From Desulfosporosinus sp. HMP52 (GTDB lineage: Bacteria > Bacillota > Desulfitobacteriia > Desulfitobacteriales > Desulfitobacteriaceae), in the NCBI RefSeq assembly GCF_000765145.1, contig NZ_JMGA01000020.1, positions 124,001 through 188,000 on the forward strand: a stretch of 64,000 bases of DNA, in the 5' to 3' direction. The position numbers were made by a program, and so were the translations under genes. The notes under the pieces were generated by a model. That model was not told where the DNA came from. It did no database searches and was given only the letters and a program-made list of their open reading frames with translations. This document shows, piece after piece, positions 10,095 to 18,477 of this stretch. Numbering within the stretch: position 1 is the stretch's first letter; each line of letters starts with the position of its first letter.

Positions 10095-10354
10095 AAATAC
10101 TCCTCCTTCAACTTAATTTATAATAGGGTTAAGGCCGGTAGGGGGTATTACTATTATAGCTTCAACAATAATCAGAATATTCCTTCTAATAAATATATGC
10201 AAAAGAAATTTTTTGGGCTACTACGTTTACACATTTAATTAAGTTGACTTTTTTTACTGGAGTTATTAATATATGGGAGCAAAAGGTAATGATTTTGGAA
10301 ATTTATTAACGATTACCATGAGGTTAATTAGTATACACTTAGGGGGAGACAACT

Positions 10355-10981
10355 TTGGCTAAAAAAAACTATTATAGTGTTAAACAAGGTCACAAAACAG
10401 GCATCTTTAATAATTGGCCTGACTGTCAAGCATCTGTGAAAGGGTATAAAGGTGCCGTCTATAAAGGTTTTGAAACAAAGGCCGAAGCACTTGAATGGTT
10501 GAATAACACAATAAGTCCGAATCATAAGGAGAACACGAGTTTAGACCTACCTACTTCTTCGATTAATAATGTTGACTATGAGGTCTATACTGATGGTAGC
10601 TTTGTCAATGGAAAATATTCTTACGGTTATGCGTTTGTTAAGGATGGGGAAGTGGTTCTCGAAAGTAATGGGGTTGGAGAAGATCTTGAGGCCGCCGCAA
10701 TGAGGAATGTTGCGGGAGAAATTGCAGCGGTAAAACATGCTGTAGAAAAGGCGAAATCATTAAACGTCCGAATACGAATTTTTCATGATTATTCAGGTAT
10801 TTCTCATTGGGTTACAGGGGATTGGCAAGCTAAAAATAAATTTACCCAAGCGTATGTTAAGTTCATGAGAGAGCATCAAGGTTTATATGAGTTTAAAAAA
10901 GTTGCTGGTCATTCAGGTGATCGTTTTAACGATTACGTAGACCAGTTAGCAAAAAAGGCTCTGGGGATAGGATCAAAGTAA
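10355..10981 (+). CDS. rnhA: Ribonuclease HI with N-terminal RNA:DNA hybrid-binding domain
   Basis: 208 residues. Residues 1-50 form the viroplasmin-like hybrid-binding domain (YYSVKQGHKTGIFNNW), as in eukaryotic RNase H1 and many Firmicutes. Residues about 70-205 are the RNase H fold with the acidic residues in VYTDGS, AGEIAA, FHDYSG and FNDYVDQLA, which fit the DEDD active site. It degrades the RNA strand of RNA:DNA hybrids (R-loops, primers). The start is TTG at 10355, supported by AGGGGGA about 8 bases upstream; no ATG fits. The gene converges with the DsrE-like gene and only one base separates the two stop codons. Confidence 0.93.
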   Translation: MAKKNYYSVKQGHKTGIFNNWPDCQASVKGYKGAVYKGFETKAEALEWLNNTISPNHKENTSLDLPTSSINNVDYEVYTDGSFVNGKYSYGYAFVKDGEVVLESNGVGEDLEAAAMRNVAGEIAAVKHAVEKAKSLNVRIRIFHDYSGISHWVTGDWQAKNKFTQAYVKFMREHQGLYEFKKVAGHSGDRFNDYVDQLAKKALGIGSK

Positions 10982-10982
10982 T

Positions 10983-11459
10983 TTATATAAATAGCTGCAT
11001 GTCTGAGTCAAGAGCATCAGATAAATATTCTTTGGCTGTTATAATTTCGACTTCCGGCAATAGTTCCTCAGGCTTAAAGCCCATTACGTCAACAGATAGT
11101 TTACAGCCGTAGAACTTTACTCCCTTTTTACGGGCTCCATTGAGAAAGTCGGTTAATGAAGGTGCTTTGTCATCTTCCATCATTTCAAGAAGCATTTGTT
11201 TTCCGAGGCCAACCATGTTCAGTCGTGAAAGAGGTAATTCTTCCGGCCCTTTAGGAGTAACCATTCCAAACATTTTTTCGTAAAGAGTTTTGTCATCTGA
11301 TGTAGCCTTTTCAGGATCGCGAACTAGACAGAGCCCCCAAAATGCAAAAAACATTGTCACATCTACATCCAATTCTCGGGCAGAATTAGCCAGGATCAGT
11401 GCAGCTAGAGCTTTATCATAGTCTCCGCTAAACATTAGTAGATTCATTTTCTTGTTCAA
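10983..11459 (-). CDS. DsrE/DsrF-like sulfur-relay family protein
   Basis: 158 residues from a TTG at 11459, which has AAAGGGG nine bases upstream. A TTG at 11468 abuts that same site and an ATG lies at 11447, so the start is uncertain. The N-terminus NLLMFSGDYDKALAALILAN and the Cys in KFYGCKLSVDVMGF match the DsrE2/DsrF-like peroxiredoxin-fold family, in which that Cys can carry persulfide. It is a small cytoplasmic protein. It lies just downstream of, and in the same direction as, a cysteine desulfurase (69 bases between), so a sulfur-transfer partnership is a reasonable inference. It is distant from, and not operonic with, the dsr locus in this window. Confidence 0.8.
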   Translation of the reverse strand: MNKKMNLLMFSGDYDKALAALILANSARELDVDVTMFFAFWGLCLVRDPEKATSDDKTLYEKMFGMVTPKGPEELPLSRLNMVGLGKQMLLEMMEDDKAPSLTDFLNGARKKGVKFYGCKLSVDVMGFKPEELLPEVEIITAKEYLSDALDSDMQLFI

Positions 11460-11528
11460 TTTGTGCAACCCCTTTACTGATCATCTTCAAGCCTATTATA
11501 AGTAGAAATAGGCTTTTATATAAGTTGA

Positions 11529-12848
11529 TCAGATGTAAGATGTTGGATGCTTGGCGATTCTTTCAAGTAATTGAATTAAAATATCGATCTCACTAAAATC
11601 ATTGTACAACCCAAAGCTTATACGAACCACCCCAGGGCGGGGAATGTCTCGGCGTTTCCTGTAGAGTTCCATTTGCTTTGCAGAAATCCCTAGTAGACTT
11701 TGAATGTAAGGTTGAGTACAAAAGCAACCGGTTCTTACAGCAATTGCCGCCTGATTCGATAAAACTTTTGCTACTTGTTCATGAGCAATCCCTTTAATGT
11801 TAAAGGGAATCACTCCGATTCTAGGTTCGCCAGGTAAAGTATGGGAGTAAACTTTGATACCGGGAATGGAATTGAGCTTTGAATTTGCATAGCTTGTTAG
11901 TTGGTTTTCGTAGTGATCTATATTTTTCATACCCAATGCGCTGAGAGTTTTAATCGCTGCTGCCAGAGCAACAACTCCCATTAGGTTAGGAGTTCCTGCT
12001 TCTTCGTTATGAGGAGGTTTTTCCCAAACTACCCAATTATGGGTTACGGTTTCTGCTGTCCCTCCTCCAACAAACTCAGAAATACCTCTATTGAAGGTTT
12101 CTTGAGGTCCGATAAGTACACCTGTTCCGAAAGGGGCATACATTTTATGAGCAGAAAACACTAGGTAATCAATGGATTGCAGGGAGTTTTGAGGATTCAT
12201 ATTTATAGAATTATGCGGAACTAATTGGGCCCCGTCGACAAGAATTTTTGCATTATAGCGATGTGCCAATTCAGCAATTTTATGTATCGGGTTTACATAT
12301 CCTGTAACATTAGAGGCGCCCGTAACAGTTACAAGCTTGACATTCCCTTTATATTTTGCTAATCTGGCCTCTAAATCTTCGAGGCTTAATTTTCCTGAGG
12401 GATCTGTCTGTACATAATCCACTTGATATTTGTTTCTCCAAGGGAGATCATTGGAATGGTGTTCCATCCAGGTTGAGAGAATAACACTTTTTTTATTCCC
12501 ATCCCATAAGCGATAAGATAATTTATTAATAGCTTCCGTCGTATTTTTGACAAAGATGACAGTATCGCGAAAGCGATCAGCATTAACAAATTTTAGAATT
12601 GTAGATCTTGCTTCTTCATAAACCTTCGAAGAAAGCTGTGATTTATAACCTGTTCCACGATGAATTGACGAATACATACCTGCAAATTGATTTATCTCTT
12701 CCATGACAGAAATAAATGGTGGAGTAGAAGCGGCGTTATCGAAGTTGATGGCTGTTTTATATAGGCCGTTAGAAAGTGGGATCTTAGTATCAGCTCCGAC
12801 AATTAAATGTCTATAACTAGAACGGGATAGTTTAAAATTCAAATTCAT
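11529..12848 (-). CDS. Cysteine desulfurase (class V aminotransferase, SufS/CsdA-like)
   Basis: 439 residues, PLP-dependent. INFDNAASTPPF marks the N-terminus, VDGAQLVPH carries the Asp that contacts the PLP pyridine, and SAHKMYAPFGTG holds the PLP lysine (K235). VRTGCFC holds the catalytic cysteine (C375 and C377 nearby). Such enzymes release sulfur from cysteine as protein persulfide for Fe-S clusters, thio-cofactors or tRNA thiolation. The sequence is longer at the N-terminus than SufS of E. coli (about 406 residues). No suf or nif scaffold gene is adjacent, only the DsrE-like protein. The ATG has AGAGGTGAT upstream. An alternative is an aminotransferase of other specificity, but the RTGCFC loop favours desulfurase. 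Confidence 0.85.
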   Translation of the reverse strand: MNLNFKLSRSSYRHLIVGADTKIPLSNGLYKTAINFDNAASTPPFISVMEEINQFAGMYSSIHRGTGYKSQLSSKVYEEARSTILKFVNADRFRDTVIFVKNTTEAINKLSYRLWDGNKKSVILSTWMEHHSNDLPWRNKYQVDYVQTDPSGKLSLEDLEARLAKYKGNVKLVTVTGASNVTGYVNPIHKIAELAHRYNAKILVDGAQLVPHNSINMNPQNSLQSIDYLVFSAHKMYAPFGTGVLIGPQETFNRGISEFVGGGTAETVTHNWVVWEKPPHNEEAGTPNLMGVVALAAAIKTLSALGMKNIDHYENQLTSYANSKLNSIPGIKVYSHTLPGEPRIGVIPFNIKGIAHEQVAKVLSNQAAIAVRTGCFCTQPYIQSLLGISAKQMELYRKRRDIPRPGVVRISFGLYNDFSEIDILIQLLERIAKHPTSYI

Positions 12849-13003
12849 TTAATCACCTCTATCTAAAGATATCTTAGGCTATATGCTCTGTTAGCATGAT
12901 ATTTATCTATAGACAAAAAGGTGACACAACTTTTAAGGTACATGATATTAATGATACAGAACATACTAAGAATCAAGGTGAATAAAGATAAGTGGAGGTA
13001 GTG

Positions 13004-13129
13004 ATGAAAAAGACTGGTGAGATACAAAAACACACTAAAGGGTATACAAGTGCTAAATATGATTCTCGAAGTGCTGAGTTTAAGCAGGAACAAAAGGATG
13101 CAAAAGAGTCTACTGAAAAAGGCCAATAA
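13004..13129 (+). CDS. 41-residue very polar protein of unknown function
   Basis: ATG with AGTGGAGGTAGTG upstream, 41 codons, then TAA. The product is highly charged (about one third Lys, Glu or Asp), has no hydrophobic segment and no Cys, and begins MKKTGEIQKHTKGYTSAKYD. I do not recognise it. It converges on a similarly sized polar gene on the other strand, with a shared hairpin between. Composition alone recalls small acid-soluble or spore-core proteins, but no family signature supports that. Confidence 0.6.
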   Translation: MKKTGEIQKHTKGYTSAKYDSRSAEFKQEQKDAKESTEKGQ

Positions 13130-13188
13130 GGATTTAGGCAGTTCATTTATCTGTGATAGCTTGGGTGAATGAAGTCTGGCCATTATTC

Positions 13189-13224
13189 AATAAGGCTGTA
13201 ACAAATTTATGTTACAGCCTTATT
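13189..13224. terminator. Bidirectional hairpin between two small convergent genes
   Basis: A perfect 14-bp inverted repeat, AATAAGGCTGTAAC / GTTACAGCCTTATT, around an 8-base loop. The T-run is weak on both sides. Its location between two convergent stop codons fits a shared terminator. Confidence 0.7.
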
Positions 13225-13248
13225 GATTTGGGATCTTGTTAGAACCTA

Positions 13249-13374
13249 TCAGGGACTCTTGGGGTTGTTGGTAGGGCTAGTTGGTACCTTTTTCTTATCA
13301 TTATCCGAGTTTAAACGCTGGTCATCAAGATTAGCGGCATGAGTTCTTGATTTGTCTGTTTTTTTATTGCTCAT
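13249..13374 (-). CDS. 41-residue polar protein of unknown function
   Basis: On the minus strand the ATG at 13374 follows AAAAAGGAGAAAACAAATA, a strong ribosome site. The 41 codons give a protein starting MSNKKTDKSRTHAANLDDQR and ending in a Pro/Ser/Asn-rich tail. It is very hydrophilic and probably disordered. The length is identical to its convergent neighbour at 13004-13129, though the sequences are not obviously homologous. No function can be assigned. Confidence 0.6.
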   Translation of the reverse strand: MSNKKTDKSRTHAANLDDQRLNSDNDKKKVPTSPTNNPKSP

Positions 13375-13596
13375 TATTTGTTTTCTCCTTTTTAATAATC
13401 GGGTAACCAATGTTAGGGTTTCCTAATTAATTCGTTCTAATTCTTATCAGACCATTGATGGAAACTATTTTAATAATTTCACAATTAATCAAATACCCTA
13501 TTGACTATTACCAGGTTTTAAGGTGTACTAAGAGTATTAAATTGAAAATTTAGATAATATAATGAGCATAAATAGGGAGCAAAGGAGATTTACAAA

Positions 13597-14361
13597 TTGC
13601 CTTATATAGATGTATTAGGGAAGAAAACATTTTTTCAACAAAAAAGTGGTGATTTCCAAGCGGAGCTGAAGACAATACTCTGTCTACATGGAGCTGGGGG
13701 AACCAGTGAGAATTGGATCTATCAGTTAGACAGAGTTGATAATTGTAACATTATTGCACTCGATCTTCCGGGACATGGCCTGTCTGAAGGTTCCCCCTCA
13801 GACAGTATTAATGAGTATCGAGATTTTGTTTTAAACTTTGCGCAGGCTTTAGAAATAAGTTCATATGTCCTTATGGGCCATTCGATGGGAGGGGCAATAG
13901 CTTTAGAGTTAGCCTTTGCGCATCCAATAGTTTTAAAGGGTTTGATTATTGTTGGTAGTGGGGCGAGGCTGCGCGTAAATCCTTCTATACTGGATGCCCT
14001 GTCCAAGGGTAGGTACCCAGTTGAGAATATTGAGTACAGCTACTCCAAGAATTCACCTCCGGCAACTCTAGACAAGGCAAAGTTAGCAATGAATAATGTT
14101 CCAATTGATGTACTTAAAGCTGATTTTTTTGCATGTAACAAGTTTGATATTATGAATCGCCTACCCAGGATTAAAGTGCCTGCTTTAATAATCTGTGGAA
14201 AAGACGATCAGATGACTCCTCTTAAATATTCGGAGTACTTGAGTAAGAATATACCTAATTCAAATTTAGTACCGGTTATTAATGCTGGTCATATGGCTAT
14301 GATAGAGAGACCGGATCAGGTAAATAGGGCAATAACCAAGTTTCTGGAAATGCTCTATTAA
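13597..14361 (+). CDS. Alpha/beta-fold hydrolase
   Basis: 254 residues with the nucleophile elbow GHSMGG (Ser about 96), acid residue in CGKDDQMTP (about 202) and His in NAGHMAMIE (about 232), a complete triad. The oxyanion region LHGAGGTSENW is near residue 29. Size and layout match the MhpC/BioH/RsbQ-like esterase group; the substrate is unknown. The TTG start at 13597 is supported by AAAGGAG eight bases upstream. It is monocistronic and ends before a long hairpin. Confidence 0.88.
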   Translation: MPYIDVLGKKTFFQQKSGDFQAELKTILCLHGAGGTSENWIYQLDRVDNCNIIALDLPGHGLSEGSPSDSINEYRDFVLNFAQALEISSYVLMGHSMGGAIALELAFAHPIVLKGLIIVGSGARLRVNPSILDALSKGRYPVENIEYSYSKNSPPATLDKAKLAMNNVPIDVLKADFFACNKFDIMNRLPRIKVPALIICGKDDQMTPLKYSEYLSKNIPNSNLVPVINAGHMAMIERPDQVNRAITKFLEMLY

Positions 14362-14393
14362 GAATTTTGGAAATAAATTTTGTTTGCATTATT

Positions 14394-14448
14394 AAAATCA
14401 AACTATGATACACCTGCTTTAGAGGTGGGGATATCATAGTTTGATTTT
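14394..14448 (+). terminator. Terminator after alpha/beta hydrolase
   Basis: A 17-bp perfect stem AAAATCAAACTATGATA / TATCATAGTTTGATTTT, with an inner CACCT/AGGTG stem and T-rich sequence after it. Confidence 0.85.
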
Positions 14449-14536
14449 GTTTTATAGAAGGTTTATGCAAAATGTGTATAATTAGAGATAGTCATATCAC
14501 AAGTCAAAATCGATATAGAAGTGAGCGAGATGTAAA

Positions 14537-14815
14537 ATGACTAAAAGGATAAGCGCCTACGTTAACGTTGCCATTGAGGATTATGATGAATCTATGCTAA
14601 ACCATGTCGTTGAACTAATGAAGGATTCGTTAAGAGAACAGGTCTTAGATGTTATCCTGGAAGATAAATGGAAAATAGAAGAAAACAGACGTACACTGTT
14701 CAGAAATGGAGAAGGGGTGTGGGAATCACACCAGATTGAAGATGGTAGAGAGACTAAAGACTCCTTGGAAGTTATGACAGTAACTGTCCAAGGAGAAGTA
14801 TTAGGCGATATGTAA
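14537..14815 (+). CDS. Hypothetical protein, 92 residues
   Basis: A small acidic, charged protein without membrane segments or Cys. It starts MTKRISAYVNVAIEDYDESM and has a predicted alpha/beta character. Not recognised. The ATG has only a weak GAGCGAG upstream. It is followed 19 bases later by the DUF2786 gene in the same direction, so the two are probably co-transcribed and may work together. The reading frame shows normal codon use for this window, which supports a real gene. Confidence 0.65.
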   Translation: MTKRISAYVNVAIEDYDESMLNHVVELMKDSLREQVLDVILEDKWKIEENRRTLFRNGEGVWESHQIEDGRETKDSLEVMTVTVQGEVLGDM

Positions 14816-14834
14816 AAAACAGGAAGGTGATATT

Positions 14835-15566
14835 TTGTCAGTCGATGAGAAAGTCCTACATAAAGTGCGGGCATTACTAAACTTGGCGAGAAATGGGGGG
14901 GATCCAGAAGGTAATGAAGCTAAATCTGCTCTATTAATGGCTCAGCGTTATATGGCTGAAAATGGAATTGACGAATTAGAAATCAACACTTCTAGAGAAG
15001 CAGATTATAAAAAAGAGATCCTCGATGATTATGCTACCGAATTTGAAAAACTGTCTTGGTGGAAAAAGAGTCTTGGCAAAATAATCGCTCAGAATTTTAG
15101 GTGCTATTCTTATCTTAATAAATATAACGGGTATACCAGGCTAGCATTCATGGGCTTAAAAGAGGATGCAGAAATTGCTGTCATGGCCTTTAAATTTGCT
15201 ACGGATTCTATCCGGCTTGGAGCTGACCTATTTATGAAGAATTACCGCAAGGAATATCTAAAGGTTGAGGGACAGCGCCCTAGTCTTACCCAGCAAAGAG
15301 GAGTCAGAAACAATTATGTTGAAGGTTGGATCTCCGGATTAGAGGCCCAGTATGCACAACAAGTCAGCAAAGAGGGATGGGGACTGGTTCTTGTTAAAGA
15401 TGCACTAGTTATCCAGACTTACAGGAATATGGAATTAGGCCGTGGGAAAACATCCAAACATACCCGAAAGGACAGTACGGATGGTAAAGCAGCCTATGAA
15501 AAAGGATATAGAGATGGCAAAGGTTTTAGTACTGTCCCTCATGGAAGGTCGAAAAAAATTCAATAA
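14835..15566 (+). CDS. DUF2786 domain protein
   Basis: 243 residues. Residues about 3-45 match the DUF2786 pattern (KVRALLNLARNGGDPEGNEA, then ALLMAQRYMAENGID), a short helical domain found in bacterial and phage proteins of unknown role. The remainder is alpha/beta and ends in a Gly/Lys-rich basic tail (YEKGYRDGKGFSTVPHGRSK) that could contact nucleic acid. The TTG start is supported by AGGAAGGTGAT six bases upstream. It is the second gene of a two-gene unit with the 92-residue protein. Function unknown; a link to DNA or RNA is inference only. Confidence 0.78.
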   Translation: MSVDEKVLHKVRALLNLARNGGDPEGNEAKSALLMAQRYMAENGIDELEINTSREADYKKEILDDYATEFEKLSWWKKSLGKIIAQNFRCYSYLNKYNGYTRLAFMGLKEDAEIAVMAFKFATDSIRLGADLFMKNYRKEYLKVEGQRPSLTQQRGVRNNYVEGWISGLEAQYAQQVSKEGWGLVLVKDALVIQTYRNMELGRGKTSKHTRKDSTDGKAAYEKGYRDGKGFSTVPHGRSKKIQ

Positions 15567-15650
15567 ACTTGCCATTTGGATCTCCTCACCTTATGATATA
15601 AAAGAATAAAAAAACCGTTTAGCACTTGAACTGAGAGAGGTTGGATCCTG

Positions 15651-16784
15651 ATGGCTAAAATTGAACTTATTGCAACAGCAGCCTTTGGCTTAGAATCTAT
15701 TGTTGCACGTGAACTCAAACAACTGGGGTATGATGATATAATTGTAGAAAATGGAAAAGTAATACTTAAAACTGATGAATTGGGAATCTGCCGAACAAAT
15801 TTATGGCTCCGAAGTGCGGATCGTGTGTTATTAAGAATAGGATCCTTTGAAGCTCGAACTTTTGAAGAGCTTTTTCAGCAAACTAAGTCTCTACCTTGGG
15901 AAGATTGGCTCTCTATAGATGCAAATTTTCCTGTTCAAGGGAAATCCGTAAAATCGAAACTTTATAGTGTTTCCGACTGTCAAGCCATTGTAAAAAAGGC
16001 AATTGTAGAACGTCTCAAAGAAACATATAATTGTAACTGGTTTGAAGAGAGTGGTCCTCGTTATCAGATCGAAGTAGCGTTATTAAACGATAAGGTCACT
16101 TTAACAATTGATACTTCTGGGATTGGTTTACATAAACGAGGATATCGAAAACTTGCAGGACAAGCGCCCCTTAAAGAGACATTAGCGGCAGCTATGATTC
16201 AGCTTAGCTATTGGAATAAGGATCGGGCCTTAATCGACCCCTTTTGCGGAACCGGAACAATTCCCATTGAAGCCGCCTTAATAGCGCAAAATCGTGCTCC
16301 TGGCCTAAAGAGAAGCTTTGCAGCCGAAAAATGGCCCCAAATTCCTCGGGGACTATGGCAAGAAGCCTGGCAAGAGGCCCTGGATCTATGGGACCGAGAG
16401 ACTACATTAAATATCTTTGGTTCTGATATTGACCCTAAAGCTTTGGAGTTAGCTCGAATCCACGCCACAGAAGCGGGTGTTGAAGGACTTGTACACTTTC
16501 AGCGCCTGCCTGTTGCTGAAGTACGATCCCGATTTAGCTTCGGGCATCTTATTGCAAACCCACCTTATGGAGAACGACTTGGAGAGATTGACGATGTCAA
16601 AGGGCTGTATCAAGAACTTGGAGAAACTTATAAAGGTCTCAACAACTGGTCGCTTCATATATTAACCAATTTTGAATCCCCGGAAACATTAATTGGAAGA
16701 CGCTGGGATAAAAGTCGAAAGCTCTATAATGGTCGATTAGAATGCCATTACTATCAATTTTTTGGCCCTCGACCACCTAGATAA
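15651..16784 (+). CDS. THUMP-domain 23S rRNA guanine-N2 methyltransferase (RlmL/YpsC-like)
   Basis: 377 residues. An N-terminal THUMP/ferredoxin-like RNA-binding region (about 1-160) precedes a Rossmann methyltransferase. DPFCGTGTIPIEAALIA near residue 196 is motif I, and IANPPYGERLG near 303 is the N-PP-Y motif typical of enzymes that methylate an exocyclic amine. The family methylates guanosine N2 in 23S rRNA (RlmL G2445 in E. coli). The Firmicute member is shorter because it lacks the C-terminal RlmK half. The ATG follows GAGAGAGGTTGGATCCTG. Confidence 0.9.
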   Translation: MAKIELIATAAFGLESIVARELKQLGYDDIIVENGKVILKTDELGICRTNLWLRSADRVLLRIGSFEARTFEELFQQTKSLPWEDWLSIDANFPVQGKSVKSKLYSVSDCQAIVKKAIVERLKETYNCNWFEESGPRYQIEVALLNDKVTLTIDTSGIGLHKRGYRKLAGQAPLKETLAAAMIQLSYWNKDRALIDPFCGTGTIPIEAALIAQNRAPGLKRSFAAEKWPQIPRGLWQEAWQEALDLWDRETTLNIFGSDIDPKALELARIHATEAGVEGLVHFQRLPVAEVRSRFSFGHLIANPPYGERLGEIDDVKGLYQELGETYKGLNNWSLHILTNFESPETLIGRRWDKSRKLYNGRLECHYYQFFGPRPPR

Positions 16785-16800
16785 CAACTTAAGAAACGAT

Positions 16801-16841
16801 AATGAACTAATCTAATAATTAAAAGTATTGAATTAGTTCAT
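16801..16841 (+). repeat. Inverted repeat after rRNA methyltransferase
   Basis: AATGAACTAAT / ATTAGTTCATT, 11 bp perfect with a 19-base loop, just before the stronger bidirectional terminator. It may be part of the transcription stop. Confidence 0.5.
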
Positions 16842-16854
16842 TATATTAATGAAG

Positions 16855-16914
16855 GAAAAAATGGGCTTTAGAATTCATGTTGAGGAAATTATATGAATTC
16901 AGCCCATTTTTTGT
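16855..16914. terminator. Bidirectional terminator
   Basis: The arms AAAAAATGGGCT and AGCCCATTTTTT enclose a second stem (GAATTCAT / ATGAATTC). A and T tracts on both sides suit termination of both convergent genes. Confidence 0.88.
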
Positions 16915-16917
16915 TTT

Positions 16918-17670
16918 CTAGTTCACTAAAATTTGCGGTTCGCCTTTTAGTGAACTTATATCTTTGATTGCCCGTTCAACTTCTTCATCAAGTCCTTCAA
17001 TTGCAAGTGTCACCGAACCTTCTGATCCGTCGACCCCTCCTGCGGCAATACAAGACACTTCAACATCATAAAGAGTTTCTAGAGCAGTTAATTCTGTCAC
17101 TACCCTGGCCCCAACCATAGGGATCAGTCCAACCTTATTACCGATGGCTTCGTCAACTGTAGACATTGTCATAAATTCCACGGCTTTACGGACATCGGGA
17201 ACCATTTTTTCCAGTCCGATTGGTACAATTAATTCAATTCCTCTAGCATATATAATCCCTTGGGCAGCCCCAATTGTTCCTCCCATGGGGTCTGAAACCA
17301 TTACTGCGGCTAAACCAGTGTGATCAACTGCGTTGCCACCCTTGATAAAGATATCTCCCCTCTTCAATTTAGGCAAATATTCTTTCCAAGGGATTTCCTG
17401 CGCTTGTCCTTTAATAATTACGTAGGGTTGAGTCTTTTTAGAAGATTTGCTTATACCTAGCTCACCTTTGGTAACAATGCCCATTGTATAGCCTGCTTTG
17501 TCCTCGATTTGGACTCCTAACATTTCTTCAGCAACATAGGCATTCGTAGTTCCGCCGGCAACAATAATAGTGTGTTTTTCTAAGGCATTTTGGACACTGG
17601 GCAATCCGATTGTGCCTTTGGCGATAAGTCGTTTCGATTCACTTGAGGTAAGAGTAACTAATGCTTTCAT
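16918..17670 (-). CDS. Conserved-looking hypothetical protein, 250 residues
   Basis: I do not recognise a named family. The protein is cytoplasmic and rich in Gly and hydrophobic strands. Glycine motifs at VAGGTTNAYVAEE (about 36-48), IKGGNAVDHTGLAA (about 109-122) and DPMGGTIGAAQG (about 127-138) look like phosphate- or nucleotide-contacting loops, and the C-terminus has an ACT-like beta-alpha pattern (EVSCIAAGGVDGSEGSVTLA). Start ATG with AAGGGGGATATCA upstream. It is monocistronic, with a bidirectional terminator at its 3' end. Confidence 0.75.
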   Translation of the reverse strand: MKALVTLTSSESKRLIAKGTIGLPSVQNALEKHTIIVAGGTTNAYVAEEMLGVQIEDKAGYTMGIVTKGELGISKSSKKTQPYVIIKGQAQEIPWKEYLPKLKRGDIFIKGGNAVDHTGLAAVMVSDPMGGTIGAAQGIIYARGIELIVPIGLEKMVPDVRKAVEFMTMSTVDEAIGNKVGLIPMVGARVVTELTALETLYDVEVSCIAAGGVDGSEGSVTLAIEGLDEEVERAIKDISSLKGEPQILVN

Positions 17671-17942
17671 TGATATCCCCCTTATATTTGGAACATAACC
17701 AGATAATCATATGTTATACCAAAATTTAAGAATAATAAAGTTATCTGACAGTAGCTACCTAAGAGGGTAAGGATATAAAAGGAAGGTTTTATCTCCTTTG
17801 CTTCTGAGTTCTCTAAAGACTCTGTGAGAAATGCTAATTAAAATATGGGCCGCATGGTAAATAGTGGTAACAATTTAACGAAAAAAGCATAAGTTAAATT
17901 AAGAAAATCACCCATAAAATACAGGAAATGGAGGAATATAAA

Positions 17943-18053
17943 ATGGCATTTGGCGGAGCTGTTGAAGGAACATGTGGACCTAACTGGTTACCGGGTATTG
18001 CTGTTGTAGTAGTTATTATCCTTCTACTCATCGCAATGGGAATTGTATTCTAG
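17943..18053 (+). CDS. Tiny membrane peptide, YjcZ/sporulation-type, copy 1 (36 residues)
   Basis: ATG with AAATGGAGGAATATAAA upstream. A short Gly-rich head with one Cys (MAFGGAVEGTCGPNWLPG) is followed by one hydrophobic helix ending LIAMGIVF. The pattern of Gly/Cys head plus one membrane helix matches the YjcZ-type small sporulation or spore-envelope peptides of Firmicutes. It is 36 bases upstream of a second copy and presumably co-transcribed. Confidence 0.78.
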   Translation: MAFGGAVEGTCGPNWLPGIAVVVVIILLLIAMGIVF

Positions 18054-18089
18054 TCTAACAATCTGGTTGATTTGAAAGGAGGAAATTTC

Positions 18090-18191
18090 ATGTACGGATA
18101 CGGTGCAGGATGTGGTGTTGGAAGTTATGTTGGGGTAGGCATTATTTCAATTGCTATTCTTATTCTCATTGCTCTTGGTGTAATCTTCTAA
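18090..18191 (+). CDS. Tiny membrane peptide, YjcZ/sporulation-type, copy 2 (33 residues)
   Basis: ATG with GAAAGGAGGAAATTTC upstream. The sequence is MYGYGAGCGVGSYVGVG followed by a single Ile/Leu-rich helix ending ALGVIF, the typical YjcZ-like layout. The C-terminal half parallels copy 1, which suggests tandem duplication and divergence of the head. A strong terminator follows. Confidence 0.82.
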   Translation: MYGYGAGCGVGSYVGVGIISIAILILIALGVIF

Positions 18192-18202
18192 AATTTAAAA
18201 AC

Positions 18203-18249
18203 AATAAAGAGCATTCCAAGAAAGGAGTGCTCTTTATTATTTTTTTTAA
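18203..18249 (+). terminator. Terminator after the tiny membrane peptide pair
   Basis: AATAAAGAGCATTCC / GGAGTGCTCTTTATT, 15 bp with one G-U pair, followed by ATTTTTTTT. Confidence 0.92.
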
Positions 18250-18477
18250 TTACAAAATATCAGTATTAACTAAATTATTAATTTAATTAGCTATTAATTG
18301 CAGATTTATAATAATTAGAAAGGATAAAAGGTGAAAGAATGTACATATTTAGGAAAAAGGTGAACGAACAGTCATCAATATATGCAATTGTATTATGAGA
18401 AATGATAATTTTACAAGGCATACAAACTCACTTAGACTATAATGTGCAAAGATAACAAGAGAAGGAGGTTGGGGATT

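Noticed and set aside
12863-13183. A 106-codon minus-strand frame covering the small plus-strand gene at 13004
   Set aside because: No ribosome site, Leu/Phe/Ser-rich shadow composition, and the plus-strand 41-codon gene has a strong site.
18339-18398. A 19-codon frame before dsrM with AAAGGTGAAAGA upstream
   Set aside because: Too short to support; it lies ahead of the TATAAT box at 18438 and has no amino-acid run that would suggest attenuation.
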